A DNA stretch of 41,424 nt from Deltaproteobacteria bacterium. GTDB taxonomy: Bacteria; Desulfobacterota; Desulfovibrionia; Desulfovibrionales; Desulfomicrobiaceae. The stretch spans positions 1-41,424 of the forward strand of contig RZYB01000005.1 in the NCBI GenBank assembly GCA_009930495.1. Direction: 5' to 3'. Positions 24,112-32,672 of this stretch are shown here, in pieces (positions within the stretch are counted from its first letter, which is position 1; each line of letters starts with the position of its first letter). The translations under genes were made by a program, and so were the position numbers. The notes under the pieces were generated by a model. That model saw only the letters and a program-made list of their open reading frames with translations. It was not told the DNA's origin and did not search any database.

Positions 24112-24825
24112 CTAAAGCCAGTCAAAAAACTTTTTGAACGTGCTCGGCTTGCGAGCCTTGTCGTTTTCTTCTTCCTGGTAATAATAAAAAGCCACTTTCT
24201 GCTTCGCCGCCGCCAGATCAACCAGTTCTTTTTGTTCAGGGTAGTTGTTGATCACTTGCGAATAGCGTAACCAAGCGGCCTTATATTCCTTGGACTTGAA
24301 ATAATAGTCCGCGACATACAATTCGTGCTCGGCCAAGAGTTTGCGACATTTCACGATGTAATCGCTGGCCTGATCACGGTAGGCGCTCTGGGGATGGCCC
24401 TCGACGATCCGCCGGAATGATTCGATGGCCAGGGCCAGTTCCGTCTGCGGCAGATCTATGGATTGATGCGCATTGTACTTGGCGACTCCAATCTGGAACA
24501 ACACATAGTCGATATTTTCGTGGCGGGGATGCATGCTGGAAAAATCTTCGTAAACATCCACCGCCTCAATGTACTGCTCATTCAAGAAAAAGGCATCACC
24601 AAGCATCAGCCTGGCCTGTACAGCAAAGGGGCTGAATGGATAGCGGTCATTCAGCTTGGTCAGCGCCTCTATGGCGGGAGGGTATTCCTTGTCCGCCATG
24701 TTCGTCTTGGCGTTTTCAAAAAGCTCCTGGGCCGTATCCTCTGGCGGCGCTAAAAAATAATAATCAATAACTCCGCACCCATTCACAAAAAAAAGGCAAA
24801 CACAACAAAGAAAGAGTTTACGCAT
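24112..24825 (-). CDS. bamD: Outer-membrane assembly lipoprotein BamD
   Basis: This 237-residue lipoprotein is BamD (YfiO), the essential TPR partner of BamA in outer-membrane beta-barrel insertion. It has a signal peptide with lipobox V-N-G-C (C17). TPR-type helices follow, with the BamD signatures AKTNMADKEYPPAIEALTKL, YPFSPFAVQARLMLGDAFF, YVLFQIGVAKYN and YRDQASDYIVKCRKLLAEHE. The length is close to E. coli BamD (245). I chose the ATG at 24825 because it puts the lipid Cys at position 17; an ATG at 24843 is also possible and neither has a strong ribosome binding site. A terminator separates it from trxA upstream. Confidence 0.94.
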   Translation of the reverse strand: MRKLFLCCVCLFFVNGCGVIDYYFLAPPEDTAQELFENAKTNMADKEYPPAIEALTKLNDRYPFSPFAVQARLMLGDAFFLNEQYIEAVDVYEDFSSMHPRHENIDYVLFQIGVAKYNAHQSIDLPQTELALAIESFRRIVEGHPQSAYRDQASDYIVKCRKLLAEHELYVADYYFKSKEYKAAWLRYSQVINNYPEQKELVDLAAAKQKVAFYYYQEEENDKARKPSTFKKFFDWL

Positions 24826-24921
24826 GAGACAAATCCGCTTCATGGATAAAAGATGATGAGCGCCCCTTGTCACCGGACAGGAGGGTCCGTGATCCACGGC
24901 ATGTCGAGACCTTCCAAGGAC

Positions 24922-24960
24922 AAAAAAAAGAGAGGGTGACCGACGAAGCGTGGCCACCCT
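24922..24960 (-). terminator. Rho-independent terminator after trxA
   Basis: AGGGTGACC (24933-24941) pairs with GGCCACCCT (24952-24960) with one mismatch. On the minus strand it is followed by CTCT and eight T residues. It lies 28 bases past the trxA stop and before bamD, so bamD probably has its own promoter or depends on readthrough. Confidence 0.8.
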
Positions 24961-24987
24961 TCAAAAATACATACGGACCGAACAGCC

Positions 24988-25305
24988 CTAGGCCTTGTCG
25001 CTCAGCATCTGCTTCAGACTGGCCTTGGACACGGCTCCGGTCACCTGCTCCGCGACTTCGCCGCCCTTGAAGAGAATCAGGGTCGGGATGGCGCGAATAC
25101 CATATTTGCTCGGAGTGCTCGGGTTTTCGTCCACATTCATCTTACAAATTTTTACCTTGCCCTCGAACTCCTGGGACAGTTCCTCGATCACGGGGGCAAT
25201 TGCCCGGCAGGGACCACACCATGGGGCCCAAAAATCGACCAGAACAGGAAGGTCGCTTTTCAAAACTTCAGCGTCAAATCCAGCATCACTTACTTGGGCT
25301 GCCAT
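24988..25305 (-). CDS. trxA: Thioredoxin
   Basis: This 105-residue protein is a classical thioredoxin with the active site [13 protein letters not shown], the cis-proline [12 protein letters not shown] and the K/D pair expected of the fold. It reduces cytosolic disulfides with NADPH via thioredoxin reductase. Its ribosome binding site AAGGAG lies inside the last codons of tsaD, 3 bases before the trxA start, so the two are tightly coupled. Confidence 0.96.
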   Translation of the reverse strand: MAAQVSDAGFDAEVLKSDLPVLVDFWAPWCGPCRAIAPVIEELSQEFEGKVKICKMNVDENPSTPSKYGIRAIPTLILFKGGEVAEQVTGAVSKASLKQMLSDKA

Positions 25306-25308
25306 TAT

Positions 25309-26376
25309 TCACTCCTTGAAGAAAGGGTTTACGATGTAGTCATTCGGGACCGGCTTTCCCCGGGGGATAGCCTCGAAGTCCAGGGCGCTGGCAAGGCCCC
25401 GCGCCGCGATTCGTTGTCCTGTGTACGCTATCATAGCCCCATTATCACCACAATAGTTTTGGCCAGGAACCAAAAATTTGAGGCCATGAGCCGTGGCAAA
25501 ATCAAAAAACTCACGCCGCACCATGGAATTCGCGGCAACCCCGCCAGCCACGCACAAGGTCCGGGCACCTGGATGGGCATCCAGGGCGCGACGTGTCTTT
25601 TCAAGCAACGTCTGGACGATGGTCAGATTCACCGAGGCGCACAGGTCTTTAATCACCGTGGGAATCGCGTCCACCTGGAATTGCGCGTAATCGATCCGGG
25701 GCAGGTCATGGCCGGCGACATAGTGCGCCACGGCTGTCTTGAGCCCGCTGAAACTGAAGTCGCAATTGGAATTGTTCAGGTATGGACGGGTGAATAACCG
25801 TGGATCCGCCGTTCCATGCCCGGCCAGAATATCGATATATTTCCCACCTGGATACGGAAGATTCAGCAGTTTGGCGATCTTGTCGAAAGCCTCTCCCGCA
25901 GCGTCATCCAGGGTTCTGCCCACAAGTTGGAAATCCAGTTCGTCCCGCATCCAATAAAGATGCGTGTGCCCGCCGGAAACGAGCAGGCCCAACGCGGGGT
26001 ACTCGATCGGCGCCTCGAATTCGCAGGCGAGCAGATGCGCCTGCAAGTGGTTCACGCCGACAATGGGCACATCCAAGGCCATGGCCAGGGATTTGGCGTA
26101 GGCAATGCCGACCAAAAGCGCCCCCAAAAGGCCAGGGCCCCTGGTCACGGCAATCACGTCCAAATCGCCCAAATCGATATTTTCATCCCGGACCAAGCCC
26201 TGCATCAGGCCGTCCAGCTGGCGCAAATGCTCGCGGGACGCAAGCTCCGGAACAACGCCTCCAAAAACCGCGTGCATCGGAACCTGGGAGTGCACGACAT
26301 CCCGGACGCCATGCTCCGGACGCCAGATGCCGACGGAGGTTTCGTCGCAGGATGTTTCAATTCCCAGACAAATCAT
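25309..26376 (-). CDS. tsaD: tRNA N6-adenosine threonylcarbamoyltransferase TsaD
   Basis: This 355-residue ASKHA-fold enzyme transfers threonylcarbamoyl to A37 of ANN-decoding tRNAs, working with TsaB, TsaC and TsaE. It has the start LGIETSCDETSVGI, the metal-binding H110 and H114 in VNHLQAHLL, LLVSGGHTHLY, DDAAGEAFDKIAKLL and the C-terminal YCGDNGAMIAYTG with the metal-binding Asp. The length matches the family (about 340). It starts 9 bases after the fbp stop and runs into trxA. Confidence 0.97.
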   Translation of the reverse strand: MICLGIETSCDETSVGIWRPEHGVRDVVHSQVPMHAVFGGVVPELASREHLRQLDGLMQGLVRDENIDLGDLDVIAVTRGPGLLGALLVGIAYAKSLAMALDVPIVGVNHLQAHLLACEFEAPIEYPALGLLVSGGHTHLYWMRDELDFQLVGRTLDDAAGEAFDKIAKLLNLPYPGGKYIDILAGHGTADPRLFTRPYLNNSNCDFSFSGLKTAVAHYVAGHDLPRIDYAQFQVDAIPTVIKDLCASVNLTIVQTLLEKTRRALDAHPGARTLCVAGGVAANSMVRREFFDFATAHGLKFLVPGQNYCGDNGAMIAYTGQRIAARGLASALDFEAIPRGKPVPNDYIVNPFFKE

Positions 26377-26385
26377 ATGATCACT

Positions 26386-27399
26386 CTACGCGGACGCCTG
26401 CGCGTAATACTGGCGCACGATCTCGACATCGGCCTTGGAACCAACGAACAAGGGCACCCGTTGATGCAATTCCTGGGGTTCGATGTCGAGAATGCGGCGC
26501 GTGCCATCGATCGCCATACCACCGGCCTGTTCCACGATCATGGCCATGGGCGAGGCCTCCAGCATCAGACGCAGTTTTCCGGCCGGCTTGCGCGGATCGC
26601 GGGTGTCGGCTGGGTACATAAAAATTCCGCCATAGATCAAATTTCTATGGAAATCGGAAACCAAGGAACCAATATACCGCAAACTGTACGGAGTCCCCAG
26701 CGCATTGTTGGAAGACTTGAAGTATTCGACGATCTTTCGGGTCGGCTCGTCCCAATATGAACAGTATCCCTCGTTCACGGAATAAATCCGGCCTTGCTCG
26801 GGAATTTTGATATCTGGATGTGAAAGCAAAAATTCGCCCACGCTGGGGTCCAGGGTAAAACCGTGCACGCCGCTGCCGGCGGTATAGACCAGCATGGTTG
26901 ACGAGCCGTAAATGATGTACCCCGCCGCGACCTGCATCGCGCCCTTTTGCAGAATTTCGCCAACGGTCACGGCTGACTGGCTAAACGATGTCCGCCGGTA
27001 GATGCCGAAAATAGTGCCAATACTGACGTTGGCGTCGATATTGGCCGATCCGTCCAGCGGATCAAAAACCAAGATATAGTCGCCAACGGGATAATGACGG
27101 GGAATCTCGATAAAATCCGCGTTTTCCTCGGAAACCATGGCGCAGAGGACACCGGCTCGTTCCATCCGTCGGATGATGACCCGATTGGCGAAATCATCGA
27201 GCTTCTGCACGGCCTCGCCTTGGACGTTGACCTCGCCCGTGGCGCCCAGAACATCCAACAGGCCCGCTTTTGAAACTTCGCGGCCGATAATCTTGGCGGA
27301 CAGGATGAGCTCGGTAAGCAACCGGGTGAACCGCCCGGAAGCCATCGGGCGTTCTTTCTGACTGAGCAGCAAGTGCTCGACCACTGTGACTTGTCTCAT
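26386..27399 (-). CDS. fbp: Class I fructose-1,6-bisphosphatase
   Basis: This 337-residue enzyme hydrolyses fructose-1,6-bisphosphate in gluconeogenesis. The metal-binding blocks are VSEEN and [19 protein letters not shown]. Other class I features are [36 protein letters not shown] and [20 protein letters not shown]. It lies 9 bases after the Cache-like lipoprotein gene and 9 bases before tsaD, so it is likely part of the long minus-strand operon. Confidence 0.97.
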   Translation of the reverse strand: MRQVTVVEHLLLSQKERPMASGRFTRLLTELILSAKIIGREVSKAGLLDVLGATGEVNVQGEAVQKLDDFANRVIIRRMERAGVLCAMVSEENADFIEIPRHYPVGDYILVFDPLDGSANIDANVSIGTIFGIYRRTSFSQSAVTVGEILQKGAMQVAAGYIIYGSSTMLVYTAGSGVHGFTLDPSVGEFLLSHPDIKIPEQGRIYSVNEGYCSYWDEPTRKIVEYFKSSNNALGTPYSLRYIGSLVSDFHRNLIYGGIFMYPADTRDPRKPAGKLRLMLEASPMAMIVEQAGGMAIDGTRRILDIEPQELHQRVPLFVGSKADVEIVRQYYAQASA

Positions 27400-27408
27400 G
27401 GCAAACTC

Positions 27409-28101
27409 TTATTTTGCATAAAAATATACAATGTTATCGGATGCATGGCTACGAATCCAACGATATTTCCCGGTCCCGGAGGACACGGAGCCAGAATAGT
27501 CCCGGTCCGTGGAAACCCGGTCAAAGGCCGTCGAATCCAAAAAACCACCGTCGCCCCCGACCACGACCCGGTCTCCCACGGCGACAATTAGACCATCCAA
27601 GGCAAGACCGTCGACAAGGGCCGAAAAATCCAAATCCAGCACCGCGAAGCGGTAGGTATCCAACTTGGTTTTCACGGTGTTGACCATGAAATAGCGATCA
27701 AGGTCATGACGCAAAACACTCCCAGGTTGCTTGTCCAGTCCCACGAGCATTTCACGAATGCCTGTATCGTAGGCAAGCGCCTCGCTTCCGGAAGTAAACA
27801 TGCCCTCGTTGTCGTAGAACCCGATGTCCCGTACCCACGGATAGGTGGCCCTCAGCGATTCGAACCATTGCGCGTCAACGCCGGCCTCGACCATGTCGAT
27901 CTGATTGCGCAACGACACCAGACGACTGTCCACGGCGTAATACCTGTCCAAAAATTCGGAGGGAATGTCGGCGTCCTCGACATTGTCATAATCAACGACA
28001 GCTTTTGGGTTCACGTATTCGTTGTAATAAAGCTTGGTTTTATGGAGAGCTTGGCAGCCCGAAAAAATGAGCATGGCAAGAAAAAGAACTAATAATTTCA
28101 T
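27409..28101 (-). CDS. Lipoprotein with a Cache/PDC-like sensor domain
   Basis: This 230-residue protein has a short signal peptide with lipobox F-S-G-C (C16), predicting an envelope lipoprotein. After a linker, about residues 50-230 resemble a PDC/Cache extracellular sensor: a long helix (DRYYAVDSRLVSLRNQIDMV), then YPWVRDIGFYDNEGMFTSGS, which fits the 'p.i.gi.v.d.dG.v' strand pattern, and TYRFAVLDLDFSALVDGL, typical of the second half of such domains. This is a fold-level reading by eye. No transmembrane helix or kinase part is attached, so any signal must pass through a partner. It lies 65 bases after the TPR gene and 9 before fbp. Confidence 0.75.
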   Translation of the reverse strand: MKLLVLFLAMLIFSGCQALHKTKLYYNEYVNPKAVVDYDNVEDADIPSEFLDRYYAVDSRLVSLRNQIDMVEAGVDAQWFESLRATYPWVRDIGFYDNEGMFTSGSEALAYDTGIREMLVGLDKQPGSVLRHDLDRYFMVNTVKTKLDTYRFAVLDLDFSALVDGLALDGLIVAVGDRVVVGGDGGFLDSTAFDRVSTDRDYSGSVSSGTGKYRWIRSHASDNIVYFYAK

Positions 28102-28166
28102 ATAAATTCCAGAGTATTTATGGTTAAACGGCTATAAAGTAATCGCGGCGCGGTCGCCCGGAACGG

Positions 28167-28904
28167 TCACGAAATGGTTTTTCGCTCCAGGCGGTCGGCC
28201 AGAGAATTCAAAAGTTGGTACAGTTTGGCATTTTGTCCTGATTCCGGGATATCCCGTGCCCCGATTTTCTTCCGAGCCCCTGTCCGCAAGCCCGTCAACT
28301 CCGCCCGCTCAACGGGATCGTCACAGGCGGCAATCAATTCATCATAGATGCGCACGGCTTGCTCATGCTCTCCTTGCGAGGAAAGTAGCTTGGCCATGGT
28401 TTTCGTCCTGATCCCGGAGTTGATGCACAGCTGTGCCACTTCCTCGGCATCGAGATCCTCCTCGGGTTCCCGCGTGACAGCGTCGGGTGGACTCATCGTA
28501 TCGAGGTAGTGGGAAATACCGGCTCGCATCACGGCAAACAAATCCACGGGCCGATTCGCGGCCGCTTGTTCAAAGACAAAGGCGGCGGTCAACAGATCGT
28601 CCTGCTCCGACTTGGCAAAAGCGGAACGCAGGGAGGTCCAGAAACGTCCGTACGTGGCGAGCTTTTCGTGAATGGCCCGCGCCACGTCCTCCGCTTCCAC
28701 ATTCGCGCCGGTTTCGTGGAGAAGTTCTATCAGGAACAGTTGGGCTTCAAGATAATCCGGATGAAATTCAAGACCTTTTTTCAAAATCTGGATGGCGCGG
28801 GGAGCATTGCCCTGTTTGTTGTACAGGCGAGCCAACGGGAAAAAAATCTTGGATCCAGAATCATGGGCAAGGAGTTCGTCCAAAAGCTGTAACGTGTCGT
28901 GCAT
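28167..28904 (-). CDS. TPR-repeat protein
   Basis: This 245-residue soluble protein is built of helical tetratricopeptide-like repeats. The clearest are at residues about 15-50 (KIFFPLARLYNKQGNAPRAI, then ILKKGLEFHPDYLEAQLFL) and near 170-200 (MAKLLSSQGEHEQAVRIYDE). It probably mediates protein contacts. The ATG at 28904 follows the ftsB-like stop by one base with no ribosome binding site of its own, so translation is likely coupled to that gene. There is no signal peptide. Position next to ftsB- and pilT-type genes hints at a role in division or pilus-related assembly, which is not shown by the sequence itself. Confidence 0.82.
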   Translation of the reverse strand: MHDTLQLLDELLAHDSGSKIFFPLARLYNKQGNAPRAIQILKKGLEFHPDYLEAQLFLIELLHETGANVEAEDVARAIHEKLATYGRFWTSLRSAFAKSEQDDLLTAAFVFEQAAANRPVDLFAVMRAGISHYLDTMSPPDAVTREPEEDLDAEEVAQLCINSGIRTKTMAKLLSSQGEHEQAVRIYDELIAACDDPVERAELTGLRTGARKKIGARDIPESGQNAKLYQLLNSLADRLERKTIS

Positions 28905-28905
28905 A

Positions 28906-29181
28906 TTATTTGAAAATGTACATTGTTTCGTTTTCGGCCACATAAAAAAGTTCACGTTTTACGAGGCGCTCAATATACTTGTCGTCCTTCTTCACGACAC
29001 GAATCTCGGAACTGAGTTGGCGGTTTTGCGCGTCGATATCCTCAATTCGTGTGTTTATCGTGGAAATCTTGTCCTTGAGATCATTGTAGGCGGGCAGTCC
29101 GGTTTGCCCGTCAAAAATTTGGATGGCGAGAAAAAAATTCACGAAAACCAAAAGAACCACGAAAAAACCCGTTTTGCTCAT
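28906..29181 (-). CDS. ftsB: FtsB/DivIC-family septum formation initiator
   Basis: This 91-residue protein has the FtsB layout: a short cytoplasmic start, one transmembrane helix (residues 6-21), a coiled coil (DLKDKISTINTRIEDIDAQN onward) and the family tail VKRELFYVAENETMYIF, which matches the conserved 'R.eL.mv..gE.vy.f' block. FtsB joins FtsL and FtsQ in the divisome, where it helps to activate septal wall synthesis. It lies 6 bases after the zinc-ribbon gene and is followed immediately by the TPR gene. Confidence 0.87.
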   Translation of the reverse strand: MSKTGFFVVLLVFVNFFLAIQIFDGQTGLPAYNDLKDKISTINTRIEDIDAQNRQLSSEIRVVKKDDKYIERLVKRELFYVAENETMYIFK

Positions 29182-29187
29182 AAGCGT

Positions 29188-29775
29188 CTACCCCTGGGCT
29201 CGCAAGCGCTGTGCCGCAAGGCTCCATGGCTCGATATATTTCTGGTAGTTCCCAAGGGAAAGCTCCATGAATTTCTCGATTTCGTCGTTGTCCGTCTTGG
29301 AAATCACGGAATTGACGCCACGCATGAAGGCTTCATGGCCGTGCAGGCTTTGGCAATTCCCGCCGACAACTATGATGTTCACATCCCGTCGGCGCAACCC
29401 GTTCCATTTTTTAAAAATTTCATGCAAGGGAAGTGAGTTGGTCGAATCTTCAAGAACTATTATATTGTAATAATTTATGCGAACCTTCTCGACTGCTTCC
29501 GTGATTTCCGTCGAGTCGGAAACATAAATACCATTTTTTTTGAAAAAGCTCTTGAGGCGCTGGCTTAAAATCGCGTCGGCCACGAAAAGAAAGGCCACTG
29601 TCGCGTCATGTGGAAAGGTCTCGATCATTGTCCCTGATTCCGAACTCGTTTCGGACATATCGACAATGATCGGCTCGCGGCACTTTGGACAATTCAACTT
29701 GAACTTTTTCGCTTCCGGAATCCGATCATCGGGCAAAATAAACGTCGTCTTGCAATGCGAACAGGAAATTTCCAT
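29188..29775 (-). CDS. Zinc-ribbon protein with degenerate receiver domain
   Basis: This 195-residue cytoplasmic protein begins with an MJ0042-type zinc ribbon, C5-x2-C8 and C29-x2-C32 (SCSHCKTTFILPDD ... LNCPKC). From about residue 58 it resembles a response-regulator receiver: AFLFVADAILSQRLKSFFKK, YNIIVLEDS, NIIVVGGN and GVNSVISK. At the phospho-acceptor position the alignment gives E109 (or D110 if shifted by one), and the conserved Thr/Ser after strand 4 is missing, so it is probably a non-phosphorylated pseudo-receiver. It sits 13 bases after the second PilT-like gene and 6 before the ftsB-like gene, which suggests a pilus- or division-linked adaptor role. Confidence 0.78.
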   Translation of the reverse strand: MEISCSHCKTTFILPDDRIPEAKKFKLNCPKCREPIIVDMSETSSESGTMIETFPHDATVAFLFVADAILSQRLKSFFKKNGIYVSDSTEITEAVEKVRINYYNIIVLEDSTNSLPLHEIFKKWNGLRRRDVNIIVVGGNCQSLHGHEAFMRGVNSVISKTDNDEIEKFMELSLGNYQKYIEPWSLAAQRLRAQG

Positions 29776-29788
29776 GCATCCACCTCAA

Positions 29789-30964
29789 TCACAACATAAC
29801 ATTCTTGCGATCATAATCTTGATCAAGCTCAAGACCTTCAATTTCCGTCACTTTTTCTCCCCGGGCAGATTTTATTTTGTCGATCATCTGCGCGAGTCGT
29901 GACTTATCCGAGGCATTGAGCATGGCCATCTCCTCGGAGACGATGTTTTCGTAAAAAAGATTCGCCAAATATTTATCGAAAGATATCATTCCGTAGGCAT
30001 CGCCACCGTCGACTATGGAGTAAAAAGTCTTCTCCTCGGTTTCGCCGTTGAGGATGACTTCCCTGATGCGCATATTGGATTTCAAAATCTCGAACGCGGG
30101 AATCCGGCCCCCGCCAATCTTGGTCAGCAATCGCTGGGAAACAATGTATTTCAAACTTTCCGCCAACCGGGATCGGATCAAGCGCTCTTCCTGCAATTCA
30201 AACATACCGATGATGCGGTTGATAGTCTGGCCGGTATCGCTGGTGTGCAGGGTACCGAGCACCAGATGGCCCGTTTCCGCGGCTTCGAGCGCGATGGAGA
30301 TCGTTTCCCGATCACGGATTTCACCAACAAGGATGACCTTCGGCGCCTGACGCAAGGCGGCGCGCAAACCGGAGGCAAAGGTGTCGAAATCCATGCCTAG
30401 CTCGCGTTGGTTGACCGTGCCCAGCTTGTGCTCGTGGACATATTCTATCGGATCCTCGAGGGTGACGATGTGTTTGCGGTTGAGCACATTGATATTGTCG
30501 ATCAGGGCGGCCAAGGACGTGGTCTTACCGGTTCCCGTGGCGCCCGTGACCAGGATCAAACCAAATTTTTCCTTGGTCATTTCATGAAAAACATCCGGCA
30601 GGCCCAAGTCCTTGATCGTGGGTACCTTGGAGGTCAACCGACGCAAAACAATGGCCATGGATCCTTTCTGCCCCAAAATATTGACACGGAACCGACAGCG
30701 ACCAGATAATTCATAGGATAAGTCACAAGAGCCCGTGCGAAGCTGATCCTCGTACAGGCGTAACTGGCGTCCCATCAGACACATGGCGATGGCCTCGACC
30801 TGAAACGGAAGCAAGGGGCCGGGATTCGGGGAAACACGGGCATCACGCAGCTCGCCATGGACCTCGACCTGAATCGGTTTGTTGACCGTGAAAATGATAT
30901 CCGAGGTTCCCGAAGCAAAATCCAGAACCTGGTTCAACATGTGGTCCAGCTGGGCGCGCTGCAT
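29789..30964 (-). CDS. PilT/PilU-like retraction ATPase
   Basis: This 391-residue protein is a GspE-superfamily hexameric ATPase of the twitching-motility type. It has Walker A GATGTGKTTS, the Asp box VTLEDPIEYVH, Walker B KVILVGEIRDRETI and the His box GHLVLGTLHTSD. It follows pilT by one base, as PilU follows PilT in many species, and its less typical N-terminus (TSDIIFTVNKPIQVEVHGEL) differs from PilT's ASDLHLSAGSQP. A ribosome binding site (GGAGG) lies within the pilT end. PilU-type proteins usually assist PilT in pilus retraction under load; the PilU label rests on order and divergence. Confidence 0.9.
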   Translation of the reverse strand: MQRAQLDHMLNQVLDFASGTSDIIFTVNKPIQVEVHGELRDARVSPNPGPLLPFQVEAIAMCLMGRQLRLYEDQLRTGSCDLSYELSGRCRFRVNILGQKGSMAIVLRRLTSKVPTIKDLGLPDVFHEMTKEKFGLILVTGATGTGKTTSLAALIDNINVLNRKHIVTLEDPIEYVHEHKLGTVNQRELGMDFDTFASGLRAALRQAPKVILVGEIRDRETISIALEAAETGHLVLGTLHTSDTGQTINRIIGMFELQEERLIRSRLAESLKYIVSQRLLTKIGGGRIPAFEILKSNMRIREVILNGETEEKTFYSIVDGGDAYGMISFDKYLANLFYENIVSEEMAMLNASDKSRLAQMIDKIKSARGEKVTEIEGLELDQDYDRKNVML

Positions 30965-30965
30965 C

Positions 30966-32048
30966 CTACACCTCCGTGAAATCCTGAGGAGGAGTTGTTA
31001 AAAATTCCCGGAATTTCGACTTTGTGGCCGCTTTGTTGTACGCTTGTTCAGGATCGATGATGCCCGCCGTGAGCAATTTCAAAATCGCCTCGTCCAGGCT
31101 CTGCATGCCGAATTTTTTCCCGGTCTCGATCACGGAATTGATTTGGAAAATTTTGTTCTCGCGAATCAGATTGCGGACAGCTGGAGTCGCGATGAGAATT
31201 TCGATGCCCGCGACCCGGCCCGGACGATCGACACGCTTGAACAGGTTTTGCGCGATGATCGCCCGCAGGGAATCGGCCAGGCCGGACCGGATTTGGCCCT
31301 GCAAGTCACCGGGGAACACTTCGATGATACGGTCAATGGTCTTGGAGGCGGAAATGGTGTGCAAGGTGCCAAAAACCAAATGACCCGTTTCCGCCGCTTC
31401 CAGGGCCAGCTGGATGGTTTCCAGATCGCGCATTTCACCAACCAGGATAATATCCGGGTCTTCACGCAAGGCACCACGCAAGGCCGCGCTGAAGGACATG
31501 GTGTCTCGTCCGACCTCGCGTTGGTTGATGAGGCAATTCTGCGGCTCGTGCACGAATTCGATGGGGTCTTCGATGGTCAGGATATGATCCTTGCGGATCT
31601 TGTTCACATAATCGATGATCGCGGCCAAGGTCGTGGATTTACCACTTCCCGTGGGGCCCGTGACCAAGACCAAGCCCTTGGGCAACAAGGCCAGATTCTT
31701 CAACACGCCTGGCAAGCCAAGATCATCCAATGAAAGAATCTTTTGTGGAATTTCACGAAACACGGCCCCGATGCCACGCTTTTGCATGAAAAAATTCGCG
31801 CGGTAACGAGCCAGATGAGCGACTTCATAGGAAAAATCAACATCGCCCGTTTCCTCGAAAATCTTCGCTTTGTTTTCTGGAGTTATTTCATACAAAAGCT
31901 TCTTCAGCTCTTCATGCTCAAGAACCTTATATTTGATGCGCTGCATTTCACCTTGAAGACGGATAATGGGCTGCGAACCCGCGGAAAGGTGTAAATCCGA
32001 TGCGCCAAGTTCGTGCATCATCTTGAAAAAAGCATCAATTTGGGCCAT
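30966..32048 (-). CDS. pilT: Twitching motility ATPase PilT
   Basis: This 360-residue protein is the type IV pilus retraction ATPase. It has the PilT N-terminal sensor ELGASDLHLSAGSQPIIRLQ, Walker A GPTGSGKSTT, Asp box LTIEDPIEFVH, Walker B DIILVGEMRDLETI and His box GHLVFGTLHT. The C-terminal region matches PilT (VAGIEILIATPAVRNLIREN, then GMQSLDEAILKLL). It powers pilus depolymerisation together with PilC at the inner membrane; pilC lies 14 kb away in this window. Confidence 0.95.
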   Translation of the reverse strand: MAQIDAFFKMMHELGASDLHLSAGSQPIIRLQGEMQRIKYKVLEHEELKKLLYEITPENKAKIFEETGDVDFSYEVAHLARYRANFFMQKRGIGAVFREIPQKILSLDDLGLPGVLKNLALLPKGLVLVTGPTGSGKSTTLAAIIDYVNKIRKDHILTIEDPIEFVHEPQNCLINQREVGRDTMSFSAALRGALREDPDIILVGEMRDLETIQLALEAAETGHLVFGTLHTISASKTIDRIIEVFPGDLQGQIRSGLADSLRAIIAQNLFKRVDRPGRVAGIEILIATPAVRNLIRENKIFQINSVIETGKKFGMQSLDEAILKLLTAGIIDPEQAYNKAATKSKFREFLTTPPQDFTEV

Positions 32049-32123
32049 AAAAGCATCCTTCTGCTAAAAATCCGCGTATCGTGGAATTGTCCCCAAAAAC
32101 ACCCAGGGCGGGAGCACAAAAAA

Positions 32124-32672
32124 CTAATCCGTCCAAACCTGATAAAACCCATGCAAATAATTCCATCCGGAATACACGGTCAAAAGCATGGCGATAAAGA
32201 GCAAAACCTGGCCTAACGAGGCGCAATCCAAGCCAAATACGGGGTAGTGGTATAAAAGTGGCACCAACGCCACGCTTTGCATGATTGTCTTCATCTTGCC
32301 ATATTTGTCGGCGGCAATGACATGTCCCTTGTCGGCGGCGATGGCCCGAAGCCCCGTGACCATGATTTCCCGCGCAATGACGATGATGGCGATCCAACCA
32401 GGAATCCAGTTGAGTTGGACCAGCATGATCATGACCGAGGCAATGAGTATTTTATCGGCGATGGGGTCGAGAAATTTTCCGAAATTGGTCACCAGGTTGT
32501 ACTTGCGCGCGATGAAGCCATCCGCGAGGTCGGTCAAAATCGCCACCAAAAAAAACACCGTGGCCAGGACGCAGGTGACCCGTCCAGGAAAATAAAGCAG
32601 GGCCACGATGAACGGGACGGCGCAAATCCGAAAAATAGTCAGGGCATTTGGTAGGTTAAGCATTTTTATCAT
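32124..32672 (-). CDS. pgsA: CDP-diacylglycerol-glycerol-3-phosphate 3-phosphatidyltransferase
   Basis: This 182-residue membrane protein makes phosphatidylglycerophosphate, the precursor of phosphatidylglycerol and cardiolipin. The CDP-alcohol phosphotransferase motif DG-x2-AR-x8-G-x3-D-x3-D is intact across DLADGFIARKYNLVTNFGKF and the following LDPIADK. Several hydrophobic helices are present, and NLPNALTIFRICAVPF is the usual PgsA start. The ATG at 32672 overlaps the lytic transglycosylase stop by 4 bases (ATGA); a second ATG at 32663 is possible. Confidence 0.95.
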   Translation of the reverse strand: MIKMLNLPNALTIFRICAVPFIVALLYFPGRVTCVLATVFFLVAILTDLADGFIARKYNLVTNFGKFLDPIADKILIASVMIMLVQLNWIPGWIAIIVIAREIMVTGLRAIAADKGHVIAADKYGKMKTIMQSVALVPLLYHYPVFGLDCASLGQVLLFIAMLLTVYSGWNYLHGFYQVWTD

